Shown here piece after piece: positions 25,424 through 35,259 of a stretch of DNA of 64,000 nt. The notes beneath the pieces were generated by a model. That model made no database searches. It had not been told where the DNA came from and saw only the letters and a list, made by a program, of their open reading frames with translations. Every line of letters begins with the position of its first letter. Position 1 is the first letter of the stretch. The stretch lies in contig JAHHGZ010000010.1 in the NCBI GenBank assembly GCA_019359595.1, positions 124,001 to 188,000 of the forward strand. The letters are read 5' to 3'. The position numbers and the translations under genes were made by a program. Origin of the DNA: Cyanomargarita calcarea GSE-NOS-MK-12-04C. Lineage in GTDB: Bacteria; Cyanobacteriota; Cyanobacteriia; Cyanobacteriales; Nostocaceae.

Positions 25424-25533
25424 TTCTTTCTTCGTGTCCTTCGCGTTCTTCGTGGTTAAAAAAGAATATATGTTCTTAACCACAAAGAACACATAAACGG
25501 AGCGCTCCCGGAGGGTAGGACACGAAGAAGGAA
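25424..25533. repeat. Imperfect intergenic inverted repeat
   Basis: TTCTTTCTTCGTGTCCT (25424-25440) is inverted at 25517-25533, and TTCTTCGTGGTTAA (about 25447-25459) is inverted near 25477-25489. The right side carries an extra GGAGCGCTCC palindrome. It lies in the 385-bp gap after the photolyase; no gene was found there. It could act as a terminator or processing signal. Confidence 0.5.
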
Positions 25534-25652
25534 TTTTTACGACTGTGTACAGGATAGGTATACTTACCGGGAGGGGATAAAGGGGTGACCTTGGTTGTGT
25601 ATACGGGTATTACAACTAATCATCCGAACTTGATATCAGGGGTGGAAATTAA

Positions 25653-26513
25653 TCAGAACCTCATCGCAGACACGAAAGAAAGCATATTTTTCGACAAAAA
25701 CCCATCGCTAAAACGACGGAATCTAGTCAATAAACCCAGTTCTTCAGGCCGGGGTGTCGCTAGATGTAAAATCATCTCCAGCAACCAAGGAGAAAGACGT
25801 TGACACCAAACAGCCAAATGACTTTGCCATCCAACCAAAATTTCCGGTGCATCATGACGCAATCCCGTGACCAGTGCTTGTGCCACTTGTTGGGGAGTCA
25901 TCGTTATCACCCAGCGAAATATTTTTAAGTCACGCACCATATCTGTATCCGTCAGGGAAGGTAGTAATGCACTCACCCTGATATTGTATTGCGCAAGTTC
26001 GCGACGTAAGGCCTGGGTAAACCCTAAGATTGCAAACTTAGTGGCTGAATATGTTGCCATTGTCGGTGCAGCCACCTTACCCATCAAACTCGACACATTT
26101 ACAATCGTCCCATCCCTTTGGCTTGCCATCCGTCGAGCAATCAGATGAGTCAGGGTGTACGTTCCTAATAAATTAAGAGAAAGTTCTTCTTGCATCTGAG
26201 GCAGTTTAGATTGCAAAAACGAAGTTTGGTAAGCCACACCAGCAGAATTGACCAGTAAATTAATTGGCCCATGATTCCGCCAAACTTGGGCAATGGCAAT
26301 ATTTACCGCAGTTGGCTGAGTCAAATCTACTGCCATGATGACAGCTTCTACACCCATCCCCTCGATTTCTTTCGCTACCTCAGCTAACTTTTGGCGATCG
26401 CGTGCTACGAGTATCAATCGCTTCATCCCGCATTGGGCTAATTCTAGTGCGATCGCACGACCAATCCCACGAGAAGCTCCAGTAATCAGAGCTACTTTAC
26501 CTTGAATATTCAT
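25653..26513 (-). CDS. SDR family NAD(P)-dependent oxidoreductase
   Basis: A 286-residue classical short-chain dehydrogenase. The cofactor motif is TGASRGIG near residue 12, NSAGVAY lies near 90, and the catalytic set is NVSSLMG with YSATK. An extended C-terminus (LLEMILHLATPRPEELGLLT) may touch membrane or lipid; such long SDRs often act on lipids or ketones, but the substrate is unknown. The ATG at 26513 is preferred because GGAGGTT precedes it; the frame is open from 26579. Confidence 0.88.
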   Translation of the reverse strand: MNIQGKVALITGASRGIGRAIALELAQCGMKRLILVARDRQKLAEVAKEIEGMGVEAVIMAVDLTQPTAVNIAIAQVWRNHGPINLLVNSAGVAYQTSFLQSKLPQMQEELSLNLLGTYTLTHLIARRMASQRDGTIVNVSSLMGKVAAPTMATYSATKFAILGFTQALRRELAQYNIRVSALLPSLTDTDMVRDLKIFRWVITMTPQQVAQALVTGLRHDAPEILVGWQSHLAVWCQRLSPWLLEMILHLATPRPEELGLLTRFRRFSDGFLSKNMLSFVSAMRF

Positions 26514-26579
26514 TGGTTTTAACCTCCAGAATCTATGTCTTACCGCATTGTTCTTCCGTCTCGGCACAGGGTAAAACAA

Positions 26580-26896
26580 ATAATCAACGGAACTAAGCCT
26601 TTACAAAGGATTTTCAAAGGAACACATCAGCAGTTCTCCTAAATACGAGCCTTCACCTGACTCATTGCAACCACACTCTAGCAATTAAATCAAGCCTGCG
26701 CAATGTTTATTAATAAGGATTTCTTAATACTAGTTAGCCACAAGTATATATAAGGAATTTATTTTTAAATAAGTTTTGATTAATACTCGCAAATCAATAT
26801 CTTGATCCCCTGACAAGGGATCAAAGCATCCCTGCTGTATGAAATAACTTCGCTATCTCCTCAAAGTAAACCGTCACAAATAATACATAATCAGTT
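26580..26896. other. Intergenic, no gene recognised
   Basis: About 317 bp upstream of the SDR gene. It holds A/T-rich sequence and a small stem-loop around 'gatcccctgacaagggatc' near 26802-26820. I see no coding frame here. Confidence 0.5.
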
Positions 26897-27597
26897 GATT
26901 TAAAATAAATAACCCAATTTCTTCAAGAAATCGGGTTTTTGTATATTTAGATAGTCCTGAGTCCTATTTCATCCTCAAATAAACTTTTTAAGACCCCAAC
27001 CGCTCTCAGAGTCGTCCGTTTTCCCCCACAAAACCTCCTTCTTCCTTCTTCCTTCATTTGATTTAAAATAAATAACCCGATTTCCTCAAGAAATCGGGTT
27101 TTTGTATATTTAGATAGTCCTGAGTCCTATTTCATCCTCAAATAAACTTTTTAAGACCCCAACCGCTCTCAGAGTCGTCCGTTTTTCCCCCATAAAACCT
27201 CCTTCTTCCTTCTTCCTTCTTCCTTCATTCAATTTAAATAACCCAATTTCTTCAAGAAATCGGGTTATCGTGTATTTAGATAGTCCTGAGTCCTATTTCA
27301 TCCTCAAATAAACTTTTTAAGACCCCGACCGCTCTCAGAGTCGTCCGTTTTCCCCCATAAAACCTCCTTCTTCCTTCTTCCTTCTTCCTTCATTCAATTT
27401 AAATAACCCAATTTCTTCAAGAAATCGGGTTATCGTGTATTTAGATAGTCCTGAGTCCTATTTCATCCTCAAATAAACTTTTTAAGACCCCGACCGCTCT
27501 CAGAGTCGTCGGTTTTTCCCCCATAAAACCTCCTTCTTCCTTCTTCCTTCTTCCTTCTTCCTTCTTCCTTCTTCCTTCTTCCTTCTTCCTTCATTTG
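26897..27597 (-). repeat. Four tandem units of about 163-175 bp with TTCTTCC heptamer tracts
   Basis: Units are aligned on AACCC at 26911, 27074, 27240 and 27415 (periods 163, 166, 175). Each holds a hairpin (AACCC-ATTTCTTCAAGAAAT-CGGGTT), the string 'tagatagtcctgagtccta', the block 'gaccccgaccgctctcagag' (first two units 'gaccccaaccg'), and ends in a run of TTCTTCC heptamers. The run grows to roughly nine copies in the last unit, which ends 4 bp from the GerMN stop codon. Units 3 and 4 are nearly identical, suggesting recent duplication. Confidence 0.85.
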
Positions 27598-28167
27598 TTA
27601 TAAATATTCCAAAAACTGCTCTCGTGTCATCGGCTCAGTCAAAACTAAACCAACACCAGCCAGGGGATAATTTTCATCTATTAATTGCCCTGCAATAGAA
27701 ATATAAACTTTGGCTTCAGGGTCAAGACTGGTAGCGGTATATAGCACCTGAGCCAGCCGATATATCATCGAAGTAGTACCAGCACCCAAACTAAATTCAT
27801 CCGACAAATTTACGTAAATTCCCTCATTCGTAACTCGCAAATCTAGTAATTTAGTACCAGCCGGAATTGTCGTACTTAATTTGTGAGTTTGAGGATTATT
27901 CAGGAGATTATTCAAAGCAGCTTTTAATGCCTCTTGCTTTGAGCCACTATTGACAGCAAAATGAAGCGGTACTAATCGAGTTTGCTCATTTTCAGTTAGC
28001 AACCAATAAGTTTGGGGTTGCAGTTGGACTAACTCTTGTCGTGAACCAATCGGCTGTTGGGTTGCTTGCTTTGTCCACCAACCTGTCATTCCCACAACCG
28101 TCAACAACAGAAACACCAACCCGAGTGCAATTTCAGTTTGGATTGGATGGGTATGTTGGCTTTTCAT
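27598..28167 (-). CDS. GerMN domain membrane-anchored protein
   Basis: A 189-residue protein from the ATG at 28167, chosen because GGAG lies six bases upstream; the frame is open from 28200. An N-terminal membrane span (IALGLVFLLLTVVGMTGWW) is followed by a GerMN domain: VPLHFAVNSGSKQEALKAAL, GTKLLDLRVTNEGIYVNLSD and MIYRLAQVLYTATSLDPEAK. GerMN domains occur in spore and cell-envelope proteins; in cyanobacteria they are probably periplasmic and of unknown role. The heptamer repeat array abuts its 3' end. Confidence 0.85.
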   Translation of the reverse strand: MKSQHTHPIQTEIALGLVFLLLTVVGMTGWWTKQATQQPIGSRQELVQLQPQTYWLLTENEQTRLVPLHFAVNSGSKQEALKAALNNLLNNPQTHKLSTTIPAGTKLLDLRVTNEGIYVNLSDEFSLGAGTTSMIYRLAQVLYTATSLDPEAKVYISIAGQLIDENYPLAGVGLVLTEPMTREQFLEYL

Positions 28168-28200
28168 AAGGACTCCACAATTTACGCAAAATCTCTCCAA

Positions 28201-28634
28201 CTCCTTACCTATATCTCTCTATTTCTTTCTTACTTGGCGTACTACCCTTCAAGAAGGCGTACAGCGCCTATGGCGTACTTGCTCGTTAAATAAAGAAAAA
28301 AACCTTGCTCCCCTCTTAAACTAATAAAACAATTTGAGGAACTTGTGAGCAAAGAAATATTAAGAAACTCAAGCATTAGAATTAAACACACCCAAAGATA
28401 GATGAACAACATTACTGAGTAATGTTAATAACATAAAGTATGAAAATGAGTAAAATATGCGGTAACCTAAGTGAGTTAATCTCGAAAAAAAATCGCTAAA
28501 AAAGAGAACAGAGGGGAGTATGTCACTTATAAAAATACATCAAAAGCCCTCACCCCCAGTCCCTCTGCCAAGATTGGGAGAAGGGGTGACACGCTCCTTT
28601 GAAAGCAATTTTAACTTCAAGAGAGGAATTCGCT
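28201..28634. other. Intergenic between GerMN gene and susA
   Basis: About 434 bp. It contains a palindrome-rich stretch near 28235-28290 ('ggcgtacagcgcctatggcg') like other small insertions in the window, and A/T-rich sequence before susA. I see no protein or RNA gene. Confidence 0.5.
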
Positions 28635-31040
28635 ATGCATGAACTAGTTCAATCGATATTAAATGGTGATGAGAAAACCGCTTTGCGGGAATTGCTGTTG
28701 ATATTAAGTGGCTCAGGGAAGAAATATTTTCTGAGAAACGAAATAGTACAAGCTTTTGGGCAATATTGCGAACAATCCGAAAAACCTCCATACTTTTATC
28801 ATTCTTCTTCTGTGGGTAAATTAATAAACTATACCCATGAAATAATTTTAGAAGACGAAAATAGTTGGTTTCTGGTACGACCGAGAATTGCCAGTCAAGA
28901 AGCTTGGCGATTAACAGCAGATATGACAAGCTTTGAAGTTATGACACCCCAAGTTTTGTTAGATGTGCGCGATCGCCTGGTTAACCGCTATCAACGGCAC
29001 ATCCTAGAAATAGATTTGCATCCATTTTACAAGGATTCGCCCCAAATCGATGACGCCCGAAACATCGGTCAAGGTTTAACTTTCCTCAACCGCTATTTGT
29101 GTAACCAACTGTTAACAGACCGACAGTATTGGGTAGAAGTATTATTTAATGCCTTGCAGCGATTGAAGTATGACCGCATTCCCCTACTAATAGGCAATCG
29201 CATGGCGTCGGGTGACGCTTTATATAGTAATGTCAAGCTGGCATTGAAATTTCTAAACTCGCTTTCACCAGAAGAATCTTACGAAAAATTCCGCATTGAA
29301 CTACAGGAACTCGGATTTGAACCAGGTTGGGGTAACACAGCATCCAGGGTGCGGGAAACATTAGAATTACTTGACAGACTCATTGAGACTCCAGAACCCG
29401 GTATACTGGAAGCATTTGTTGCTCGGGTGCCGGCAGTATTTCGGGTAGTGATGATTTCGATTCACGGGTGGGTTGGTCAAGAAGACGTGTTGGGAAGACC
29501 GGAAACCAGCAGTCAAGTTGCTTATGTGTTGGAACAAGCACGGAACTTGGAAAACAAACTTCAAGAAGAAATGATTACAGCCGGACTCGGTTTATTGGGG
29601 ATCAAACCCCACGTGACTATTTTGACCAGGCTGATACCCAACTGTGAAGGGACACATTGCGACTTGCGTCAAGAGAAAATTGAAGGCACAGAAAATGGTT
29701 GGATATTGCGGGTACCATTTGGGGAATTCAATCCGGAAGTTACCCAAAATTGGATTTCTAAATATGAGATTTGGCCTTACTTAGAAACATTTGCCCTAGA
29801 TGCGGAAAAACAACTGTTAGCGCAACTTGGGGGAAGACCAAATTTAATTATGGGGAATTACAGCGACGGTAACTTAGTAGCATTTCTCCTGGCACGGAAG
29901 ATGAAAGTTACTCAATGTAATATTGCCCATTCCTTAGAAAAACCCAAACATTTATTTAGCAACTTATACTGGCAAGACTTAGAAGAACAATACCACTTCT
30001 CAGCCCAATTCACCGCCGACATCATCAGCATGAATGCGGCAGACTTCATCATCACATCGTCCTACCAAGAAATTGTCGGCACACCCGACACAATGGGACA
30101 ATATGAATCTTATAAATGTTTTACCATGCCCGAACTATATCATGTAGTAGACGGCATTGATTTATTTAGTACCAAATTTAACATGGTGTCACCAGGGGTA
30201 GATGAGAAAGTATTCTTTCCCCACACATTTGAGCGTGAAGAAAACAACCGTAAGCGCATCCGTGAGTTACTCTTTCAGCGTGAAGAAGCGAAAATTTTAG
30301 GAAAATTAGAGAATCCAGACAAACGAGCAATATTTGCGGTAGCCACCATCACCTCGATTAAAAATCTCTCAGGATTGGTGGAATGTTTTGCAAAAAGTGC
30401 AGCATTACAAGAGCATTTTAACTTAGTTCTCATCACCGGGAAACTGCATCCAGATGAAGCGATAAACTCCGAAGAAGCGGGAGAAATCAGCAGAATTCAC
30501 GAAATAATAGAGGAATATCACCTCCAAAGTAAAATTCGGTGGTTAGGGATACGCCTATCGAACATAGACTTAGGAGAAGCATATCGAGCGATCGCCGACC
30601 TGCAAGGAATATTTATCCACTTTGCCAGCTATGAAGCGTTCGGTAGAACCATACTAGAAGCCATGTACTCAGGAGTACCAACCTTTGCCACCCAATTTGG
30701 AGGTTCAGCAGAAATTCTCGACGAAGCAGACGAAGTATTTCATCTCAACCCAACCGACTTAGAAGGCACAGCCAAGAAAATACTACACTTTATTGAAGAA
30801 TGCGATCGCAACCCAGAATACTGGCAACAAATCTCCGAACAAGTAAATCAACGAGTCCACAACAAATATAACTGGCAACTACACACCAAAAAACTCCTCC
30901 TCCTAGCCAAACTCTACGGATTCTGGGACCTAGTAACCCAAGAAAATCAAGAAGGACTACTCCGCTACCTAGAAACCATATATCATCTCATCTACAAACC
31001 AAAAGCCGAAAAAATCCTCGAAAAACACATGCAAAAATAG
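28635..31040 (+). CDS. susA: Sucrose synthase
   Basis: An 801-residue GT4 glycosyltransferase. It reversibly converts sucrose plus NDP to NDP-glucose plus fructose and in heterocystous cyanobacteria works mainly in cleavage. N-terminal regulatory region MHELVQSILNGDEKTALREL; catalytic part with NLIMGNYSDGNLVAFLLARK, ILGKLENPDKRAIFAVATIT and the retaining GT-B E-x7-E pair, Glu667/Glu675, in YEAFGRTILEAMYSG. The ATG at 28635 with GAGAGG upstream is used because family members start at MHELV. The GH65 phosphorylase gene follows after 167 bp. Confidence 0.95.
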   Translation: MHELVQSILNGDEKTALRELLLILSGSGKKYFLRNEIVQAFGQYCEQSEKPPYFYHSSSVGKLINYTHEIILEDENSWFLVRPRIASQEAWRLTADMTSFEVMTPQVLLDVRDRLVNRYQRHILEIDLHPFYKDSPQIDDARNIGQGLTFLNRYLCNQLLTDRQYWVEVLFNALQRLKYDRIPLLIGNRMASGDALYSNVKLALKFLNSLSPEESYEKFRIELQELGFEPGWGNTASRVRETLELLDRLIETPEPGILEAFVARVPAVFRVVMISIHGWVGQEDVLGRPETSSQVAYVLEQARNLENKLQEEMITAGLGLLGIKPHVTILTRLIPNCEGTHCDLRQEKIEGTENGWILRVPFGEFNPEVTQNWISKYEIWPYLETFALDAEKQLLAQLGGRPNLIMGNYSDGNLVAFLLARKMKVTQCNIAHSLEKPKHLFSNLYWQDLEEQYHFSAQFTADIISMNAADFIITSSYQEIVGTPDTMGQYESYKCFTMPELYHVVDGIDLFSTKFNMVSPGVDEKVFFPHTFEREENNRKRIRELLFQREEAKILGKLENPDKRAIFAVATITSIKNLSGLVECFAKSAALQEHFNLVLITGKLHPDEAINSEEAGEISRIHEIIEEYHLQSKIRWLGIRLSNIDLGEAYRAIADLQGIFIHFASYEAFGRTILEAMYSGVPTFATQFGGSAEILDEADEVFHLNPTDLEGTAKKILHFIEECDRNPEYWQQISEQVNQRVHNKYNWQLHTKKLLLLAKLYGFWDLVTQENQEGLLRYLETIYHLIYKPKAEKILEKHMQK

Positions 31041-31207
31041 AAAATCCCTCCTCTTGTCCCCCTCTCTTCCTTTGCGTCCTACCGAAACGGAAGACGAAGC
31101 GTCTATTGCGTCTTCGCGGTTAATAAAAAAAACCACCCCAAAAACCAACAAAATAGCTATATCCTCAATTTAACCAACAAACGCACCCCTAATTATGTAC
31201 AACCCCT

Positions 31208-34042
31208 ATGAATACATTTACTTACACAGACTGGACATTTAGCGAAACCCAATTCCAGCCAGAAAAAATACACCATAGAGAAACCGTCTTCACCATCGGC
31301 AACGGATACATCGGAACACGGGGATGTTTTGAAGAAGGATATACCAGAGCAAACCCAGTCAGCATCATCCACGGCATCTACGACGACGTACCAATAGTTT
31401 ACACCGAACTCGCCAACTGCCCCGACTGGTTACCCCTCATCATCACAATAGATAGCGATCGCTTTCGCATAGAACAAGGAGAGATAATCACCTACGAGCG
31501 ACAACTAGACATCCAAAAAGGTATACTCCAACGGAAACTGCGTTGGCGAAGTCCCACCGGAAAAACAGTAGACTTAGAATTTGAACGCTTTGCAAGTAAA
31601 GCAGACGAACACATCCTAGCAATCCGCTGTCAAATCACACCAGTAGATTTTGATGGATTAATCGAAGTCCAGGCAAGCATCAACGGCTATCCCGAAAACG
31701 AAGGTTTCAACCACTGGGAATTATTAGATCAAGGGAAATTCCAACCAGGTATCTGGCTGAACCTCCGCACCCGTAATACCCGCATTCAACTGGGCATGGC
31801 AGCGACCATGAGAATCTCCGGGACAGAAGCATCACTGCAAGTTACCAACCCACCGGGTTATCCCACCCTCACCAGCAGCTACCTTGCCACCTGCGGACAA
31901 ACGGTGATAATAGAGAAATTGGTGACAATTTTTACTTCACGAGATGTAGAAAATCCCGTTACAGCCGCCAAAGAGAAACTAGCCACCCTACCAGAATACT
32001 CAGTATTGGTAGATGCCCATGAAAAAGCATGGGAAGAAATTTGGCAGCAAAGCGATATTTTAATAGAAGGCGATGTCAAAGCCCAGCTAGCAGTTAGATA
32101 CAACCTTTTTCAACTGTTGATAGCCGCACCTAGGCATGATGATAAAGTTAGTATCCCCGCCAAAACCCTTTCCGGCTTCGGTTATCGCGGACACGTATTT
32201 TGGGATACAGAAATTTTTATACTGCCATTTTTTAACTTTACACAGCCAGAAATAGCCCGTAACCTATTAACATACCGCTATCACACCCTTGGAGGAGCGA
32301 GACGGAAAGCAGCCCATTACGGGTATAAAGGAGCAATGTATGCTTGGGAAAGTGCCAGTACAGGAGATGAAGTCACACCCCGGTGGTTGCCGCCGAACGA
32401 CCCCTACGGTGAAGATATCAGAATTTGGTGCCGCGATCGCGAAATTCACATCAGCGCAGATATTGTCTACGCCGCTTGGTACTATTGGGAAGCTAGCGGT
32501 GACGACCAGTGGATGCGTGACTGTGGAGCCGAAATAATTCTCGACACCGCCGTTTTTTGGGGAAGTCGAGTTGAGTATAATACCAAATCGGAAAGATATG
32601 AAATTAACGGCGTCATTGGAGCCGATGAATATCATGAATTAGTCCACAACAACGTTTTCACCAATCGCATGGTGCAATGGCACCTAGAAAAAGCAATTTT
32701 CGTCTACGATTGGTTGCGGGCCACTTTCCCCGAAAAAGCAGCCGAACTCAAAGAAAAACTATCAATCACAGCAACTCGGAAAGCACGCTGGGAAGACATC
32801 ATTGAAAATATCTGGATTGCTTACGACCCGACCACAAAGCTTATCGAGCAATGTGACGGATTTTTCAAGCTAGAAGATATCAACCTCAATGACTACGAAC
32901 CCCGCACCCGTTCCATGCAAGCAATTCTTGGCATCGAAGCTACCAATAAATACCAGGTACTGAAACAGCCGGATGTATTAATGTTGCTGTTTTTGATGCG
33001 GGAATCACAGGAATTTCCCTACAGCCAAGAAATCTTACAGAAAAATTGGGACTACTACGCACCCCGTACAGATATTACCTATGGTTCCTCCCTCGGTCCA
33101 GCAATCCACGCCATCCTAGCATCTGACTTAGGGAAAACAGAGGAAGCGTATGAACATTTTATGCAAGCAGCGTTAGTGGATTTAGAAGATGTTAGGGGTA
33201 ACGCTCACGAGGGTATTCATGGTGCTAGTGCCGGGGGTATTTGGCAAGCTGTAGTTTTTGGCTTCGGAGGGATCAAACTGACAGAAAGTGGAGCCGTTGC
33301 AAATCCTCATCTTCCTTGGGGGTGGAAGCGTTTGCGGTTTAAATTGCAATGGCGTGGAAAATGGCAAGAATTTGATTTAAAGAATGATACGATTATGGAA
33401 ATTCGCGGATTTATCTTTGATTTAGATGGCGTGTTAACTGATACTGCCGAATATCATTATTTAGCTTGGCAGAAATTGGCAGACGAAGAGGGTTTACCTT
33501 TTAGTCGAGAGGCAAACGAAGCCCTGCGGGGTGTATCTCGTCGCGAATCCTTGATGCTGATAGTTGGCAATCGGCAATTTCCAGAAGCAAAACTGCAAGA
33601 AATGATGGAGCGGAAGAATAAGTATTATGTGGAGTCAATTGAACATATAACCCCAGTAGATTTACTGCCGGGGGCATTGGAATTATTGGATGAATTGCGT
33701 TCTTGTGGGATAAAAGTAGCAATTGGTTCCGCTAGTAAAAATGCCCGACCTGTGGTGGAGAAATTGGGAATTGCCAGCCATGTAGATGCGATCGCCGACG
33801 GTTACAGTGTGGAGAATCCCAAACCAGCACCCGATTTATTTTTGTATGCAGCACAGGAATTGGGATTGCAGCCAGCCGAATGTGTGGTAGTCGAAGATGC
33901 CGCAGCTGGTGTAGAAGCAGCAAATCGTGGGGGAATGCGGGCTATAGGGCTAGGGCCAGTTGAGCGAGTTGGTGCGGCTCAGGTTGTCTTACCGAGTTTA
34001 GCTGGGGTGACATGGGCAGAGTTACAAGAGAAATTGCAATGA
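31208..34042 (+). CDS. GH65 disaccharide phosphorylase fused to beta-phosphoglucomutase
   Basis: A 944-residue fusion. Residues 1-about 720 are a glycoside hydrolase family 65 inverting phosphorylase (maltose, trehalose or kojibiose type): early GNGYIGTRG, then catalytic acid Glu474 in VIGADEYHE, and GNAHEGIHGASAGGIWQAVV at the C-terminal end. It would split a glucosyl disaccharide with phosphate into beta-glucose-1-phosphate and a sugar. Residues 730-944 are a HAD beta-phosphoglucomutase (FDLDGVLTDTAEYH, nucleophile Asp738, acid/base Asp740), which converts that product to glucose-6-phosphate. Both steps are thus in one chain. Substrate specificity is not readable. A heptamer repeat begins at its stop codon. 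Confidence 0.93.
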   Translation: MNTFTYTDWTFSETQFQPEKIHHRETVFTIGNGYIGTRGCFEEGYTRANPVSIIHGIYDDVPIVYTELANCPDWLPLIITIDSDRFRIEQGEIITYERQLDIQKGILQRKLRWRSPTGKTVDLEFERFASKADEHILAIRCQITPVDFDGLIEVQASINGYPENEGFNHWELLDQGKFQPGIWLNLRTRNTRIQLGMAATMRISGTEASLQVTNPPGYPTLTSSYLATCGQTVIIEKLVTIFTSRDVENPVTAAKEKLATLPEYSVLVDAHEKAWEEIWQQSDILIEGDVKAQLAVRYNLFQLLIAAPRHDDKVSIPAKTLSGFGYRGHVFWDTEIFILPFFNFTQPEIARNLLTYRYHTLGGARRKAAHYGYKGAMYAWESASTGDEVTPRWLPPNDPYGEDIRIWCRDREIHISADIVYAAWYYWEASGDDQWMRDCGAEIILDTAVFWGSRVEYNTKSERYEINGVIGADEYHELVHNNVFTNRMVQWHLEKAIFVYDWLRATFPEKAAELKEKLSITATRKARWEDIIENIWIAYDPTTKLIEQCDGFFKLEDINLNDYEPRTRSMQAILGIEATNKYQVLKQPDVLMLLFLMRESQEFPYSQEILQKNWDYYAPRTDITYGSSLGPAIHAILASDLGKTEEAYEHFMQAALVDLEDVRGNAHEGIHGASAGGIWQAVVFGFGGIKLTESGAVANPHLPWGWKRLRFKLQWRGKWQEFDLKNDTIMEIRGFIFDLDGVLTDTAEYHYLAWQKLADEEGLPFSREANEALRGVSRRESLMLIVGNRQFPEAKLQEMMERKNKYYVESIEHITPVDLLPGALELLDELRSCGIKVAIGSASKNARPVVEKLGIASHVDAIADGYSVENPKPAPDLFLYAAQELGLQPAECVVVEDAAAGVEAANRGGMRAIGLGPVERVGAAQVVLPSLAGVTWAELQEKLQ

Positions 34043-34300
34043 ATGAAGGAAGAAGGAAGAAGGAAGAAGGAAGAAGGAGGTTTATACTAAAGACGGTTTG
34101 GAACTTTACTTTTAAACGCAGAGGCTCGCGCTCGGTAAACGCAAAGGTACGCAGAGTTTTTTGTTCAAGTTTCTGCTCTGATGTAAAGTCCAGATATTAA
34201 CCGTTTGCAATATATATATGTGAACCCAGACCCCAACTCAAAACGGGCAACTTTGATTAGGTCTGGGTATTAAAAAGAACAGGGAGGATAACGGCAATTC
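34042..34300 (+). repeat. Dispersed heptamer/hairpin element, copy at 34 kb
   Basis: ATGAAGGAAGAAGG repeats start at the GH65-PGM stop codon and run to AGGAGGTTTATA (about 34088). Further on, 'accccaactcaaaacggg' (34230-34247) and 'gtctgggtattaaaaagaac' (34261-34280) match the copies at 43447, 44088 and 48130. The two halves are separated here by about 120 bp of other sequence, so this copy is composite. Confidence 0.7.
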
Positions 34301-34429
34301 AATTTGTAAAACTTAACCAAAATAGATGCCTATCTAATGTCATGATGAATTAGTTCATAGTTTGTTGTTTTATTCTCCGCAAAAAAGGTGGCTAATGGAG
34401 GTAGGCCTCTAAAAGAGCCATCTTTTTTG

Positions 34430-34903
34430 CTATTTTGGTTTGGAGCGTTGCTGCTTGTAAAATTCGGCAACCTTTTGGACATAGGTCGCAGTGAAGCCAG
34501 TTTTGCACTCAGTATAACTACCAGTCATCCACCAACAAGCAACTCCACGCACAGCAGTGGTTTCATTATTTTTAGTAGCACTAGTGTACTGTTTGTTAAG
34601 CTCCCTGCGGGTGATGCAGGAAACAACTTGACCTGCGAGTTCTGGACTATTCTGAAATTGCGTTGGTGTAACTTCCTTTTTCAGACAAGTTTTTGACCAG
34701 CCTTTGAGAGTTTCTGGTTTAACTTGCCAGTCGCTGTAATATCCATTATTACTCCCACCAGATTGCGGTGCAGCCAGTCGCAAGGCCTCAACCATCGCAG
34801 CAACTTGGGCATTAGAAACTTGCTGTTGTGCTTGAGCTAAATATTGGGATGTTCCGATGACAGCGACTCCACATAGTAGTAATCTGATGAAGTTTTTCTT
34901 CAT
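34430..34903 (-). CDS. Predicted secreted protein with four cysteines
   Basis: A 157-residue protein with a Sec signal (KKNFIRLLLCGVAVIGTSQY, cleavage near AQAQQQ). The mature part contains YYSDWQVKPETLKGWSKTCL, VVSCITRREL and GVACWWMTGSYTECKTGF; four cysteines could form two disulfides. It is probably periplasmic. I do not recognise a named domain. It converges with the GH65-PGM gene across the dispersed repeat. Confidence 0.65.
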   Translation of the reverse strand: MKKNFIRLLLCGVAVIGTSQYLAQAQQQVSNAQVAAMVEALRLAAPQSGGSNNGYYSDWQVKPETLKGWSKTCLKKEVTPTQFQNSPELAGQVVSCITRRELNKQYTSATKNNETTAVRGVACWWMTGSYTECKTGFTATYVQKVAEFYKQQRSKPK

Positions 34904-35259
34904 GATGGACTGATTTTAGAGAACAATATTTAGCATACTAGGAATAGCACCGAGATAAGCAAAAAAACCTGCTGTTCGGCTTTCACTCATGCTTGATTTG
35001 TAGTGTCAAGCTCATAGTAGAGATTTTAGACGTGCAAGACCGATTTTTACTATGAAAGATGCCACTTGGGTTAAAATCTTTACTAATCCTGCCCAAGTCA
35101 AACATATCTTTTTAGCTGATTGCCGATTCACAACTTCTCCTAACCTTAATTATTGATTTAAATCTACATATTAAAACTATATTGGTGACAATTAAAGATT
35201 ATTGCAATTTTATAGTAACTTAGAAAAATTGTTAGATAATTTGAAAGAATAGTGACGAA
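34904..35259. other. Intergenic, no gene recognised
   Basis: About 356 bp, A/T-rich. A short open stretch from 35052 (MKDATWVKIFTNPAQVKHIF) reads protein-like for about 36 codons but matches nothing I know. No promoter motif or repeat stands out. Confidence 0.4.

Noticed and set aside
26897-27597. CRISPR array
   Set aside because: Only four units of more than 160 bp that are repeated along their whole length; no short repeats with unique spacers and no cas genes.
34012-34200. 62-codon plus-strand open frame after the GH65-PGM gene
   Set aside because: It consists of the heptamer tract (RRKKEEGRR) and flanking repeat sequence.
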